Assembly (NCBI RefSeq): GCF_001908275.1
Contig: NZ_CP018620.1
Span: 4,340,001-4,404,000, forward strand
Direction: 5' to 3'
DNA from: Paenibacillus xylanexedens
GTDB lineage: Bacteria; Bacillota; Bacilli; Paenibacillales; Paenibacillaceae
Length of the DNA: 64,000 nt
Positions within the stretch are counted from its first letter, which is position 1. Each line of letters begins with the position of its first letter. Below the pieces are notes generated by a model. That model made no database searches. It was given only the letters and a program-made list of their open reading frames with translations, and had not been told where the DNA came from. A program made the translations under genes and the position numbers. Of this stretch, positions 55,413 to 64,000 are shown piece after piece.

Positions 55413-56300
55413 GTGGATCAACTTAAATACGATAATCTAAAGCTGGGGGAGCGCGGAGCTATCATCAGCATTATCGCCTACATATGTTTGACCGTTTTAA
55501 AACTGATCATTGGCAATATGGCCGGATCAGAAGCGCTTAAGGCGGATGGATTAAATAATGCTACCGATATTGTGGCATCCATTGCCGTACTGATTGGTTT
55601 GAAGCTTGCACAGCGCCCAGCGGATAAAGATCATAGATATGGTCACTGGAGAGCAGAGACCGTTGCGTCACTTGTTGCTTCTTTCATTATGATGGCGGTA
55701 GGTTTGCAAGTACTGTTTGAAGCCATTGGTTCTGTGTTTCAGGGCACACATGAATCTCCGGATATCATCGCCGCTTACACAGGCATTTTCTGCGCAGTTA
55801 TCATGTATCTGGTCTATCGCTATAACAAGAGACTTGCTACTCGTATTAAAAGTCAGGCAGTCATGGCTGCAGCTCGAGATAACATTTCCGATGCCTGGGT
55901 GAGTACCGGTACGGTCATTGGGATCGTGGGTTCCCAGTTCGGCCTCCCATGGCTGGACCCTGTAACGGCGGTCATTGTAGGTTTCCTAATCTGCAAGACC
56001 GCTTGGGACATTTTCAAGGAAGCCACGCACCATCTGACCGATGGTTTTGATGTTGAACTTATTCAGGAGTACAAAAAAACGATTGCCGGAATTGACAGCG
56101 TAGAGACGGTTAAAGACGTGAGAGCGCGGAACTATGGCAATAACGTTGTAGTAGACGTTGTCATAACAGTTGATGCTGAGCTGGATCTTCAACAAGCACA
56201 CGATATCTGTACAGACGTGGAGAACGAGTTGATGGAGGAGCATGACGTTTACACCGTTCACGTTCACGTGGAACCTGATATGTTGAAAGACTGCATTTAA
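55413..56300 (+). CDS. cation diffusion facilitator (CDF) metal exporter
   Basis: 295 aa with about six membrane segments and a C-terminal cytosolic metallochaperone-like domain (about 210-290; YKKTIAGIDSVETVKDVRARNYG, VDVVITVDAELDL, HVHVEPD). Membrane metal sites: NNATD in helix 2 (NxxxD) and DNISD in helix 5 (DxxxD), with HRYGHWRAET between. This site composition is more like Mn/Fe-type than Zn-type CDFs, an inference. GTG 55413 is preceded by AGGGGGAT. It is monocistronic; no Mn riboswitch core was seen upstream. Confidence 0.88.
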   Translation: MDQLKYDNLKLGERGAIISIIAYICLTVLKLIIGNMAGSEALKADGLNNATDIVASIAVLIGLKLAQRPADKDHRYGHWRAETVASLVASFIMMAVGLQVLFEAIGSVFQGTHESPDIIAAYTGIFCAVIMYLVYRYNKRLATRIKSQAVMAAARDNISDAWVSTGTVIGIVGSQFGLPWLDPVTAVIVGFLICKTAWDIFKEATHHLTDGFDVELIQEYKKTIAGIDSVETVKDVRARNYGNNVVVDVVITVDAELDLQQAHDICTDVENELMEEHDVYTVHVHVEPDMLKDCI

Positions 56301-56336
56301 GCCCAGGATTATAAAAGAGAAACTCAGCAAAGCAAA

Positions 56337-56369
56337 AAACCAGTGAAGTGTACTCATTCACTGGTTTTT
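56337..56369. terminator. bidirectional terminator between CDF and ferritin-like genes
   Basis: AAACCAGTGAA (56337-56347) pairs perfectly with TTCACTGGTTT (56357-56367), with A- and T-runs on both sides. Confidence 0.85.
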
Positions 56370-56425
56370 GCTGATTTCAATTGTCATCTTTAAAAGAATG
56401 CACACATTATTTATCCCATACATGA

Positions 56426-56896
56426 CTATCTCGGCAAATTATACGTAACCAGATTGTTATATTTATCAGCATGTTTCTGTTCGTCCAAGATGATTCCCCA
56501 CACCGTGTCTTTATATATGCCATAAGGGAGACCAAACCATATTTTTCTATACTTTTCCACGGCAACCAATTCACCTTGAAACGCCTTTTGCAGTCCGGCA
56601 AGATAAGAGGTGACCGTCTCAACCGGCTCACTGCTTACGCCCGAAATCTCCTGACCTGTAAGATCCTTGTACATTTGGCGGAACATTTGATTATGTCCTC
56701 GTTCATCATTGCGGATGCTCGTGATGATGGCAGCCTGATTGGCATCAGGTGACATCTGAATCAGTGAATCATAGAATATCTCATCATTTCTTTCTCCTTG
56801 AACAGCCGTTTTGATTAATTCAAGCGCTTCGGCTGATGATGTTGCCCATACCGGAGTAAAAGTGTACCTGTAACCATAAGGATATGCCACATACAT
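56426..56896 (-). CDS. ferritin-like di-iron protein
   Basis: 156 aa with the four-helix ferritin-like pattern: helix 1 E in AVQGERNDEIFY, helix 2 DERGHNQ (ExxH), helix 3 GELVAVEKY, helix 4 DEQKHADKY (ExxH). These would bind a di-iron or di-manganese site as in rubrerythrin-like domains. The N-terminus is Tyr-rich (MYVAYPYGYRYTF), a feature seen in Bacillales ferritin-like coat-type proteins. GGAGGG points to ATG 56896 rather than TTG 56911. The role is unknown; oxidative-stress or metal handling is possible. Confidence 0.75.
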   Translation of the reverse strand: MYVAYPYGYRYTFTPVWATSSAEALELIKTAVQGERNDEIFYDSLIQMSPDANQAAIITSIRNDERGHNQMFRQMYKDLTGQEISGVSSEPVETVTSYLAGLQKAFQGELVAVEKYRKIWFGLPYGIYKDTVWGIILDEQKHADKYNNLVTYNLPR

Positions 56897-57001
56897 TACG
56901 AATCCCTCCAAGACAAATATGAGTTAAGATATGCACGTATGCCCATCAGCGTTAACCCATATCATCTGTCTGCCTTATTTGTCGAAAGCTTCAGTAAAAC
57001 T

Positions 57002-57442
57002 TCACTTGGTATACCTCAATATTTTACTGTAACCATAAGCAAGAACAAATGGCAGGAGGTATGACAAAAAGGTCCAAATAATGTTCCATCCATTAAAATA
57101 AATGACATGCCCCATCATTTTGGCAAGCCATTCGAGTAATGTCAGCGACAATGATGCAACAAGGATCGCCAACCATGGCTTGGCACCTTTGACTATAATG
57201 GCATACATCATCAAGCAGCCGGCGATCGGATAGACTCCAAGATCCATTGGAAGAGCAGCAAAGGATTGGTTACGAGTATTCGGGAGAATATTCCAGAAGT
57301 AATTAAACCCGATATTGTTGATGCATGCTGCAATAGCCACACCAAGTGGATAATATAGAATAAAGATTGTAAAGTTCCGACGCAGAATCCATACACCCAA
57401 AATAATGGGAATGACCATACCCAGCAGAATGTTTCCTAACAT
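57002..57442 (-). CDS. CBO0543-family membrane protein
   Basis: 146 aa with about four to five membrane helices (LLGMVIPIILGVWILRRNFTIF, YPIAGCLMMYAIIV, WTFLSYLLPFVLAYGYSKIL). It matches the pattern of the uncharacterised CBO0543 family found in spore formers. TTG 57457 is open, but GGAGG with spacing favours ATG 57442 (MLGNILLGM). The function is unknown. Confidence 0.72.
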   Translation of the reverse strand: MLGNILLGMVIPIILGVWILRRNFTIFILYYPLGVAIAACINNIGFNYFWNILPNTRNQSFAALPMDLGVYPIAGCLMMYAIIVKGAKPWLAILVASLSLTLLEWLAKMMGHVIYFNGWNIIWTFLSYLLPFVLAYGYSKILRYTK

Positions 57443-57491
57443 GCATTTTTCCTCCAAAGCTTGTTACTTGCATAGCTCACAATAAGCTGCA

Positions 57492-57677
57492 TCACTCCGT
57501 TGTCTTCTCTTCCAGAAGGCGATCCACCTTATCTGTAAGTGCATCCAATTTTTTATCATAATGCTTGTACGTATAGAATCCAATGACTGCTTTGACTGCA
57601 AAAAAGAGCACCGCAGCAATGACAATGAGAATATAGTTGTGGGCAATCTGCCTTAACCAATCGTTAATTGCATTTAT
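57492..57677 (-). CDS. small membrane protein with a non-standard start codon
   Basis: An open frame of 61 codons plus stop reads INAINDWLRQIAHNYILIVIA, one membrane helix (about 15-33), then a charged heptad-like tail ending DKKLDALTDKVDRLLEEKTTE. There is no ATG, GTG or TTG in the frame between the upstream stop and the helix. A strong AGGGAGAG (57685-57692) sits 7 nt before an ATA codon at 57677, and an ATT follows at 57668. The amphipathic organisation looks like a real small protein. Start at ATA or ATT is inferred. The function is unknown. Confidence 0.6.
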   Translation of the reverse strand: MNAINDWLRQIAHNYILIVIAAVLFFAVKAVIGFYTYKHYDKKLDALTDKVDRLLEEKTTE

Positions 57678-57786
57678 CGGATTTCTCTCCCTTCAATGCA
57701 AGTGGTGGTGTATAAGATAACCAACTCCATGGGATATAATGCATATTAGCAAACTCGGAATAGGCAGATGTGAGTCCAAACGTTTA

Positions 57787-57820
57787 AAAGGTCGCCTATC
57801 CAAGGATAAGTGACCTTTTT
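57787..57820. terminator. terminator after the GH29 gene
   Basis: AAAGGTC (57787-57793) pairs with GACCTTT (57812-57818), with inner TATCC/GGATA pairing. It is close to the minus-strand stop of the fucosidase. Confidence 0.7.
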
Positions 57821-57821
57821 A

Positions 57822-59255
57822 TTATTTATTCAAATGCTGAGGACTTAAATAGACTTCAACAGCAGATATTGTCGGACACCATCTGGATTCTTCGATGATC
57901 AAGCGGAGCTTTCTTGCTCGGACAGGGAGAAAGCGGCAAATCCGTTTGTATCCAACGATTGTACAGTCGTATAGATCACGCCAGATCTCGCCATCGAGAT
58001 ATTCGATGTGTAGTTTCTCAATACGCTGTCCAGACCGGATATGCTCCTGAAGCAGGATCGTATCAAACGTATGCTCTCCCAATAAATCAAGCTCAATGGA
58101 AGCGTGTTCGGTTCCTTCATTGGGGCACCAATACGTCATTTTGTCCCCGTCCAGCAAGCGAGTGGCATCATGTTTCTCATCAAGCGATTCTGAAGCAGTG
58201 GCATGTCCTCCGAAGGCCAAGTTATGACGGAATGTAGCGCGAAGCCGATCGCCAAGCTCTTGCATCCGTTTGGCATCATTCTCATGAATTCTGCCGTGTT
58301 GGTCCGGAGGCAGATTTAACAGAAATGTAGCATTACCACCAACAGACTTATAATAAATATCCAGAAGTTTCTCGAGACTTCTGACTTGGTCATCCTCAGC
58401 AGCGTGGTAGAACCAGCCTGGCCGAATCGAAGTATTAACTTCGGCGGGGTACCAGACAACCTGCTTTCCAGCTACAGCATCACGGCTGCCCAGATTCTCG
58501 TCGCGAGAGTTAGCAAGCTTGGCAAACTGTCCATCATCCACATGCTGCGAAGCCTCCTGAATCTTCTCGCAATCCTTAAGTTCCTCTGGAACAACACTCC
58601 ACTCAGAATCTCGTGTATGTCCTGCTTCATTTCCACACCAGCGCACATCGGGACCACATACGGATATAACGGCACCTGGCTGCAGTTCGCGAATGACTTC
58701 ATAGTAGCCATCCCAATCATACACTTGTTTCAAACCGTTCGGTCCTTCACCACAGGCACCATCAAACCATACACAGAAGATGTCACCATAGGAGGTCAAC
58801 AGTTCACGCAACTGCAACTTGAAATATTCGTTGTATTCGGAGGTTCCATATCGATGGTCATGCCGATCCCACGGGGATAGATATACGCCAAATGCCAGAC
58901 CTCCCAGCCTGCAAGCCTCAGCGACTTCCTTTACCATATCGCCGTTGCCTTCGCGCCACGTGCTGCTCTTAACCGTATGTTCCGTATATGCGCTTGGCCA
59001 GAGACAGAAACCATCGTGATGTTTACAGGTAAGGATGAGACCCTTTATCCCTGCAGATTTGCACACCTCTACCCATTGCGTGGCATCAAAATCGGTAGGG
59101 TTGAAGAGGGCTGGTGATTCGTCACCGAATCCCCATTCCTTATCTGTAAATGTATTTATCCCAAAATGAATAAACGAATAAAATTCGAGCTCCTGCCAGG
59201 CCAATTGACGGTCGGACGGGGTGATATTGGCAAGAGTCTGAATGGAGTGGCTCAT
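57822..59255 (-). CDS. GH29 alpha-L-fucosidase with C-terminal F5/8-like module
   Basis: 477 aa. The GH29 fold is recognised from WQELEFYSFIHFGINTFT, LTCKHHDGFCLW and WFDGACGEGPNG; D165 is the expected nucleophile. Residues about 340-470 form a discoidin-like beta-sandwich. There is no signal peptide, so the enzyme is cytosolic and acts on imported oligosaccharides, releasing L-fucose. AAAGGAG overlaps an upstream ATG, so ATG 59255 (MSHSIQ) is chosen over 59264. It lies 14 nt after the GH42 gene in the same operon. Length and lack of a signal fit intracellular GH29 enzymes. Confidence 0.92.
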   Translation of the reverse strand: MSHSIQTLANITPSDRQLAWQELEFYSFIHFGINTFTDKEWGFGDESPALFNPTDFDATQWVEVCKSAGIKGLILTCKHHDGFCLWPSAYTEHTVKSSTWREGNGDMVKEVAEACRLGGLAFGVYLSPWDRHDHRYGTSEYNEYFKLQLRELLTSYGDIFCVWFDGACGEGPNGLKQVYDWDGYYEVIRELQPGAVISVCGPDVRWCGNEAGHTRDSEWSVVPEELKDCEKIQEASQHVDDGQFAKLANSRDENLGSRDAVAGKQVVWYPAEVNTSIRPGWFYHAAEDDQVRSLEKLLDIYYKSVGGNATFLLNLPPDQHGRIHENDAKRMQELGDRLRATFRHNLAFGGHATASESLDEKHDATRLLDGDKMTYWCPNEGTEHASIELDLLGEHTFDTILLQEHIRSGQRIEKLHIEYLDGEIWRDLYDCTIVGYKRICRFLPVRARKLRLIIEESRWCPTISAVEVYLSPQHLNK

Positions 59256-59269
59256 GAGTAACATCTCCT

Positions 59270-61294
59270 TTAATTTGAAATGAATTGAATGATTTCAGCA
59301 TCATAGGGCTCAAGCTTCAACTCAGAGGCCATGGTCTGGCCTGACAGCATACCAACTGCCGCTTCCTGAAGGGGCACGGTCTGCGACTTGCCTGTTGTGT
59401 TGACATAGAGGGTATTCTTGTTGTCCAGATGACGAGCCACGACACCGGATGGTGTAAAAGGACCATCTGCTATACCAAGCGTCGGATACAAACGATGCAG
59501 AAGCGCACTCAAAAACGTTGTATTGGCAGGCAAGGCTACATAGATCGCTTGACCTTGTCCGTACTTATTGCAGGTGACCGCCGGGGAAGCCTCACGTGTA
59601 TTCGAGAAACTGGCGATGACGCTCGCGGTATGCGGCTCAAGGATCTCATAATAATCGATATCCGGCTGAATGTTTTGCGAATCCATGACGATGACTGGCT
59701 TCTCACGCTCCAAGCCAAGCTCGGTTTTTTCCAAACCTCCGGCATTCTCCCAAGGGGTATGGCTGCGCGTTCGAACAAATGCACCACAGCGGATGCCAAA
59801 TACATCACTCAAGCCTCCTGGAAGGGTAGTATCAAACACCCGATTGTTCGCAGTGACTTTGGCAGAATAAGCCGTCATGATAACGGTACCGCCTTGTTCA
59901 ACAAAATCGCGTAGCGTTGCTGCCGATTCTTCATCCATGATCGCGTGTCCGGGTACGATAATCAGCTTGTAGTTCCGATGGAGGCTGCGCAGATTGATGA
60001 TGTTGCAATCCAGATTGGATTGTTCCAGAGCGCTGTATGCTTGCAAAACCTGCCCGGTATAGTCTGTCTTGTAATAGCTTGGGTTGCCAGCCATAACCTT
60101 CAGCGTCTCGAAAGAGTAAGCAATCGCGATGTCAGGGTTTGTTTTTCTTGGCATATCCAGATCCTGCAGCCGTTTGAATTCCTCTGCAATACGTGCAAAT
60201 TCATCATATTTCCAGCCTGGTATGCCATCATGATCCACAAGACCAAACACATATTGCTCTTCGCCACCCAGCATTGTACGCCAGGTCCAGGCGCAGACGG
60301 CCTGTGCTCTGTGAATCAGAGACAGATAAGCGTACATTCGCATTGCTCCCGGTGGAGATGCATAGCCGCCAAAGTCCCCAGTCTGGAACTCCAGACACCA
60401 GATGGGCTGATCCAGCTCACCGATGCGATGGTCCATGAAAAAACAGGCAGCAGTTAACGCTTGCTTATCTTCGGGATTGGTCCCGGGATAAAAGCCAATG
60501 CCCGGCAAGTCGATCATTTCCCGGTACTGCTTCAGATAATCGAAACCGTAGCCCGGATTTTCCGACCAGTGGTTCGTTGTTTCTCTGACTTCTGGTGCTA
60601 ATTCCCGCACGATGTCACTCAATCCTTGCATATAATTCAACGTCTCATCGGAGTAAAAACGTGCCATGTCCAGAAGGCGTTCTGGTGCACCTTTGACCTG
60701 TCCCGAAATCGGGAGGACCACATCACTGAAGCTGTTCAGTTTTCTAGACCAGCGCTGTGCACTCCAGGCTTCATTAAGCTGCTCGACCGTTTCATACTTA
60801 TTACGAAGCCAGACCTCGAATCGGTCCCGGGCCACATTGGAATAGGATGGAGCACCGGAGCCTAACTCGTTGCATAATCCGAAAGCATAAAGGGCCGGAT
60901 GATGCCGGTAACGAAGGACGAGTTTTCTGGCGAAATCATAAGCGTATTCTTGGAGGGTTGGATGACCGATATCCTCCATATATCTTGTTTGCGCTTCCAT
61001 ACGGATGCCGCTCGGAGCACTTAAAGAGATTTCAGGATACTTTCTGTGCAGCCAAGTCGGAGCCGGGCGGGTCGCAATATCCAGAATGACCTGAATACCG
61101 GCTTCCTCAAACAAGGTCATGACTTCGTCAAACCATGCAAAAGTGTAGTTTCCTTCCGATGGCTCGAAGCTGTCCCAGCATAAATGGCCGAGTCGAACGA
61201 TTGTAAACGAAGCTTTACGCATCAAGTTGATATCGTGTTGCCAGCGTTCGCGCGGCCAGTCGTGGGGGTGGTAGTTAGCGCCTGCATATAACAT
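59270..61294 (-). CDS. GH42 beta-galactosidase
   Basis: 674 aa, the usual GH42 length. The TIM barrel starts MLYAGANYHPHDWPRERWQHD. The acid/base is E143 in GLCNELGSG, the nucleophile E302 in WCLEFQTGDFGG; a GH42 trimerisation/Rossmann-like domain (about 380-590) follows. There is no signal peptide. The frame opens at ATG 61309 without a ribosome site; ATG 61294 after GGTGATCAGG is preferred. It is followed at once by the GH29 fucosidase and preceded by an AraC gene, so the unit probably degrades fucosylated galactosides (for example xyloglucan-type Fuc-Gal side chains). Confidence 0.93.
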   Translation of the reverse strand: MLYAGANYHPHDWPRERWQHDINLMRKASFTIVRLGHLCWDSFEPSEGNYTFAWFDEVMTLFEEAGIQVILDIATRPAPTWLHRKYPEISLSAPSGIRMEAQTRYMEDIGHPTLQEYAYDFARKLVLRYRHHPALYAFGLCNELGSGAPSYSNVARDRFEVWLRNKYETVEQLNEAWSAQRWSRKLNSFSDVVLPISGQVKGAPERLLDMARFYSDETLNYMQGLSDIVRELAPEVRETTNHWSENPGYGFDYLKQYREMIDLPGIGFYPGTNPEDKQALTAACFFMDHRIGELDQPIWCLEFQTGDFGGYASPPGAMRMYAYLSLIHRAQAVCAWTWRTMLGGEEQYVFGLVDHDGIPGWKYDEFARIAEEFKRLQDLDMPRKTNPDIAIAYSFETLKVMAGNPSYYKTDYTGQVLQAYSALEQSNLDCNIINLRSLHRNYKLIIVPGHAIMDEESAATLRDFVEQGGTVIMTAYSAKVTANNRVFDTTLPGGLSDVFGIRCGAFVRTRSHTPWENAGGLEKTELGLEREKPVIVMDSQNIQPDIDYYEILEPHTASVIASFSNTREASPAVTCNKYGQGQAIYVALPANTTFLSALLHRLYPTLGIADGPFTPSGVVARHLDNKNTLYVNTTGKSQTVPLQEAAVGMLSGQTMASELKLEPYDAEIIQFISN

Positions 61295-61402
61295 CCTGAT
61301 CACCGCCATATAAAAATATTAAATATATCAATTATTTTAATCGCTGATGATCGGATAATATATATAATAAAAAACGATATTCATATAATAAAATGAAACT
61401 GA

Positions 61403-62230
61403 TTAATGAAGTTCACGAAAACGTTGAGGCGTAATATTCTCAAATTTTCGGAAGGTTGAGACAAAATGGCTCACATCCAGAAATCCCACGAGAGAAGCAA
61501 CGGTTTTGATGGTCATATGTTTGTTGTTCATTAAGTGTTCCTTCGCTTTCTGGATTCGCAGTTGGATCAGATATTGATAAGGGCTCATTCCAGTCGTCAT
61601 GCGAAATAAGTAATTTAGCCGCTGCGAGCTTAAGCCTGCATATTCCGACAGATCAGCCAAGCCGATTGAGGCATCCTGAAAATGCTCCTCCATGAATCGA
61701 ATATAGGGTGCGAGTCGGGTGGATTGTTGGGAATAAGAGCGTTGGTTGTCCACTTGTCCGTAACGCTTCAGATCCATTAGAAAACGATAAACAAACGTGG
61801 AACTATCCATTCCGCTGAATTCAGACTGCTGCCTTGCCAAACGGCTGGTCGTGTTATGAATTCTCGACAGCCTGGAATCGCCTTCCCAATGAATGACTTT
61901 CGATGTGGCCAATCCCAGGGAGGAGATGATCATAGGGGCTAAATTACCACTAAATGTTATGTACCAGGTAGACCAGGGATGTGACGAAGTGTAATAACGG
62001 TGCGGAACATGAGGTGGCAATAAAATTCCCTGGTTTGGCCCAAGTGTCATCGTATTTCCCGCACATTCAAATTGCCCTTCACCGCCTGTCGTTTGCAGCC
62101 AGTGATAACAATGATAGCCATCAGGTCTATCAAATTCTTCTTGCCATTCGTTATAACCGGTTTGTTCCAAATAGATCGGCAGTGTACGGTCCAGATTAGT
62201 GACAAGCATCTGCTTCATGTAATGTTTCAT
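61403..62230 (-). CDS. AraC-family regulator of the GH42-GH29 operon
   Basis: 275 aa. The N-terminal AraC-type cupin domain (ILLPPHVPHRYYTS, WSTWYITFSG) is followed by C-terminal paired helix-turn-helix motifs (about 180-272; LADLSEYAGLSSQRLNYLFRM and VASLVGFLDVSHFVSTFRKFE). It is co-directional with GH42 and GH29, with about 108 bp between, and likely senses a galactoside. An A/T-rich gap (61310-61402) should hold its target promoter; no clear operator was picked out. Confidence 0.88.
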   Translation of the reverse strand: MKHYMKQMLVTNLDRTLPIYLEQTGYNEWQEEFDRPDGYHCYHWLQTTGGEGQFECAGNTMTLGPNQGILLPPHVPHRYYTSSHPWSTWYITFSGNLAPMIISSLGLATSKVIHWEGDSRLSRIHNTTSRLARQQSEFSGMDSSTFVYRFLMDLKRYGQVDNQRSYSQQSTRLAPYIRFMEEHFQDASIGLADLSEYAGLSSQRLNYLFRMTTGMSPYQYLIQLRIQKAKEHLMNNKHMTIKTVASLVGFLDVSHFVSTFRKFENITPQRFRELH

Positions 62231-62325
62231 GGTTTATCAACCGCTTTCATTTTTATATCTTTTTTCTAATTATAACGGATCATGTTGTTTTGTTTCATTT
62301 GATGTAGAGTGACAACCTCAGAAAT

Positions 62326-62364
62326 GAAAAAACCCTTCTCTAAGAATGAAAGAAGAGAAGGGTT
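62326..62364 (-). terminator. terminator of the alkaline phosphatase gene
   Basis: AACCCTTCTC (62331-62340) pairs perfectly with GAGAAGGGTT (62355-62364); the A-run at 62326-62332 gives the T tract on the minus strand. Confidence 0.85.
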
Positions 62365-62392
62365 GATCCTAAAATATTGAATTATTATCGAA

Positions 62393-63751
62393 TTACTGAT
62401 GCTTGCTGAGAATATCAAATATGATCTTGGCATTATCTGTGTTATCGATCAAACCGGCGAAGCGATGACTTGCCGGGCCGTAGGCATAGACCGGAACATC
62501 TTCACCTGTGTGTCCACCTGTTGTCCAGCCCGTATATGAACGGTTATCAATAATTGCTTCAATGGCATTATCAATCTTTGTTACGTCCGCACTTTTAGCT
62601 GCTTCTTTCACCGATTGAATCTCTTCCGGCTTCAACTCCAGTTTCAGATAACTTTTCAGTGTTTCTTCAACCGAAGCACCTTTTGCAATTTGTGCTGCCA
62701 TGAAGTCAGGCGTACGCAGTGCAGCTTTGATCGGGTCTACGAAAAAGTTATACTCTCCGTCTTTTCCGAGCGTAAGTCCGCCCGTGGAGTGGTCGGCAGT
62801 AGCTACGACAAGTGTTTCACCGTCTTTTTTGGCAAAATCAATAGCTGCCTGAAATGCTCCTGCGAAATCTTCCATTTCACTCATCGCGCCAACGATATCA
62901 TTATCATGTCCTGCCCAGTCGATCTGGCTGCCTTCGACCATTAGAAAGAATCCTTTGTCGTTCGAACTGAGACGATCAATCGCTGTATTGGTCATCTCAG
63001 CCAATGATGGAGTTGCAGCACTACGATCAATCAACTTGTCCAGACCTCCGTCCGCAAACAGTCCAAGAACTTGTTGATTCTTATCGGCAAGGAGAGAGGA
63101 ACGATCCGTCACATAGCTGAATCCGGCCTTCTGGAACTCCTTCGTCAGGTCACGACCCTCGCGTACAAAATTGGATTTCCCTCCACCCAGAAGTACATCC
63201 ACCTTATGCTTGCCATTAATCAACTCATCATAATAATCGTCCGCAATTGCATCCATATTTTTTCGACTGATATCATGGGCACCAAATGCAGCTGGTGTGG
63301 CATGAGTGATCTCCGATGTAGCCACGAGTCCGGTGGACTTGCCGTTTTCTTTGGCCTGCTCAAGTACCGTTTTGACTTCCTTCTGCTCAGGGTCAACCGC
63401 AATGGCCGCATTGTAGGTTTTCACGCCCGCCGACATGGCCGTTGCTGCGGAAGCGGAATCCGTTACATTTTGTTTATCATCATCCGGATAAGTCATTTGT
63501 GCCCCAACAAGATAAGGGTCGAATACGGTTTTGTCCATGCCCTTCGTCGAAGGATCATCTTTCATATAACGGTAGGCGGAAGTATAAGAGGTCCCCATGC
63601 CATCCCCAATGAGGAAGATGATGTTCTTGATTTGTTTTTTCTCCACACTTACAGCTTGAACGGCACTTGCTTGTCCTGCAGACAAGAGAGTAGAAGCCGA
63701 TACAGCCAGAGTCAGCGCTACCGCTGGTAATACTCTTTTGGATAATTTCAC
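62393..63751 (-). CDS. phoA: secreted alkaline phosphatase
   Basis: 452 aa, including a signal peptide (1 to about 30, ending GQASA). Alkaline phosphatase signatures: metal-binding FLIGDGMG (D50), nucleophile S99 in VTDSASAATAMSAG, ATADHSTGG and TGGHTGEDVPVYAYGP for the zinc site. It releases phosphate from monoesters outside the membrane. The frame is open to 63886, but GGAGGA followed by 7 nt fixes GTG 63751 (VKLSKRVLP). A 9-10-bp inverted repeat (63781-63790 with 63803-63811) lies upstream. Pho boxes were sought but not convincing. Bacillus has two similar enzymes (PhoA, PhoB); the symbol denotes the family. Confidence 0.93.
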   Translation of the reverse strand: MKLSKRVLPAVALTLAVSASTLLSAGQASAVQAVSVEKKQIKNIIFLIGDGMGTSYTSAYRYMKDDPSTKGMDKTVFDPYLVGAQMTYPDDDKQNVTDSASAATAMSAGVKTYNAAIAVDPEQKEVKTVLEQAKENGKSTGLVATSEITHATPAAFGAHDISRKNMDAIADDYYDELINGKHKVDVLLGGGKSNFVREGRDLTKEFQKAGFSYVTDRSSLLADKNQQVLGLFADGGLDKLIDRSAATPSLAEMTNTAIDRLSSNDKGFFLMVEGSQIDWAGHDNDIVGAMSEMEDFAGAFQAAIDFAKKDGETLVVATADHSTGGLTLGKDGEYNFFVDPIKAALRTPDFMAAQIAKGASVEETLKSYLKLELKPEEIQSVKEAAKSADVTKIDNAIEAIIDNRSYTGWTTGGHTGEDVPVYAYGPASHRFAGLIDNTDNAKIIFDILSKHQ

Positions 63752-64000
63752 AATGATTCCTCCTCGTAATATCTCAAAAACAAAATGAATGCATGAATCT
63801 ATATTCATTTGTTCATCATTAAGAAGATTAGCATTTATATGTAAATGAAAACCAAGAACTTTGTATACCTGAGGTAAAATAAACAAAATAAAGACGATGT
63901 GATAATTCTTTGCATGAGGAGCAAGTCAAACATTCCAATCAGGGCAACATGTTTCCGGCGAAAAATTCACATGATCGCCAACATGCGAGATTACAAAAAT
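63752..64000. other. window edge, no recognised gene
   Basis: The upstream region of the phosphatase gene followed by about 110 bp with no supported gene. A frame open from ATG 63914 to the edge has no ribosome site and unremarkable composition. Confidence 0.5.

Noticed and set aside
59945..60457. 170-aa plus-strand open frame
   Set aside because: Antisense to the GH42 beta-galactosidase with its catalytic glutamates; no independent evidence.
63071..63730. 219-aa plus-strand open frame
   Set aside because: It lies entirely antisense to the alkaline phosphatase gene, which has clear catalytic motifs; it has no ribosome site or recognisable domain.
63752..63886. Pho box upstream of the alkaline phosphatase
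   Set aside because: TTCATTTACA-like sequence exists, but no set of direct repeats with 11-bp periodicity could be established.
63914..64000. Frame open from ATG to the window edge
   Set aside because: No ribosome site, short, and no recognisable sequence.

Overview
The window is a low-to-moderate G+C Gram-positive chromosome segment, most probably from Paenibacillus. The evidence is AGGAGG-type ribosome sites with frequent GTG and TTG starts, a gerA-type spore germination operon, an SLH-anchored multi-CBM glucanase, LplB/YtcP-type sugar permeases, a YesM/YesN two-component system and many one-component regulators. No rRNA, tRNA, CRISPR array or complete insertion sequence was seen.

Layout. 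1-6.5 kb: a two-permease ABC operon feeding into a large S-layer-anchored GH16 beta-glucanase. 6.5-8.2 kb: a purine permease with a PurBox-like pair, a consensus promoter and a leader terminator. 8.2-17.1 kb: ordinary accessory genes (alpha/beta hydrolases, a MerR-GNAT-hydrolase operon, a MATE pump with a divergent TetR repressor, EamA exporter plus csaA, an AraC regulator, a VOC protein). 17.2-24.7 kb: a resistance-like block. A SufR-like Cys-rich repressor stands divergent to an MFS pump, followed by an HxlR regulator, an A-type Fe-S carrier, a HesB-like protein, a second paralogous MFS pump, a macrolide-type glycosyltransferase and a Bcr/CflA pump on a MerR-type promoter. 24.8-28 kb: a WYL regulator, an effector-binding protein and cardiolipin synthase. 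28.2-31.9 kb: gerA-B-C. 32-39 kb: a secreted stalk-domain/PKD protein, TetR-MFS and LysR-MATE pairs.

39-55 kb is a polysaccharide-use locus: LplB/YtcP permeases, a binding lipoprotein, YesM/YesN, an FAD oxidoreductase, an SGNH hydrolase and a very large secreted protein with golvesin/xanthan-lyase-like binding modules. That last gene is split by an in-frame TAG. A conserved 45-nt element lies upstream of the first and the last transcription units of the locus, and transposase-like relics flank it on both sides. 55.4-57.7 kb holds a CDF metal exporter, a ferritin-like protein and small membrane proteins. 57.8-62.2 kb is an AraC-GH42-GH29 unit suited to fucosylated galactosides. The window ends with an alkaline phosphatase.

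The two most interesting candidates are the Fe-S-linked twin-MFS/glycosyltransferase cassette (17.2-23.3 kb), with operator copies in both divergent promoters, and the YesMN locus with its unusual FAD oxidoreductase/SGNH/giant binding-module protein set. All functions are read from sequence by eye; no database search was run.
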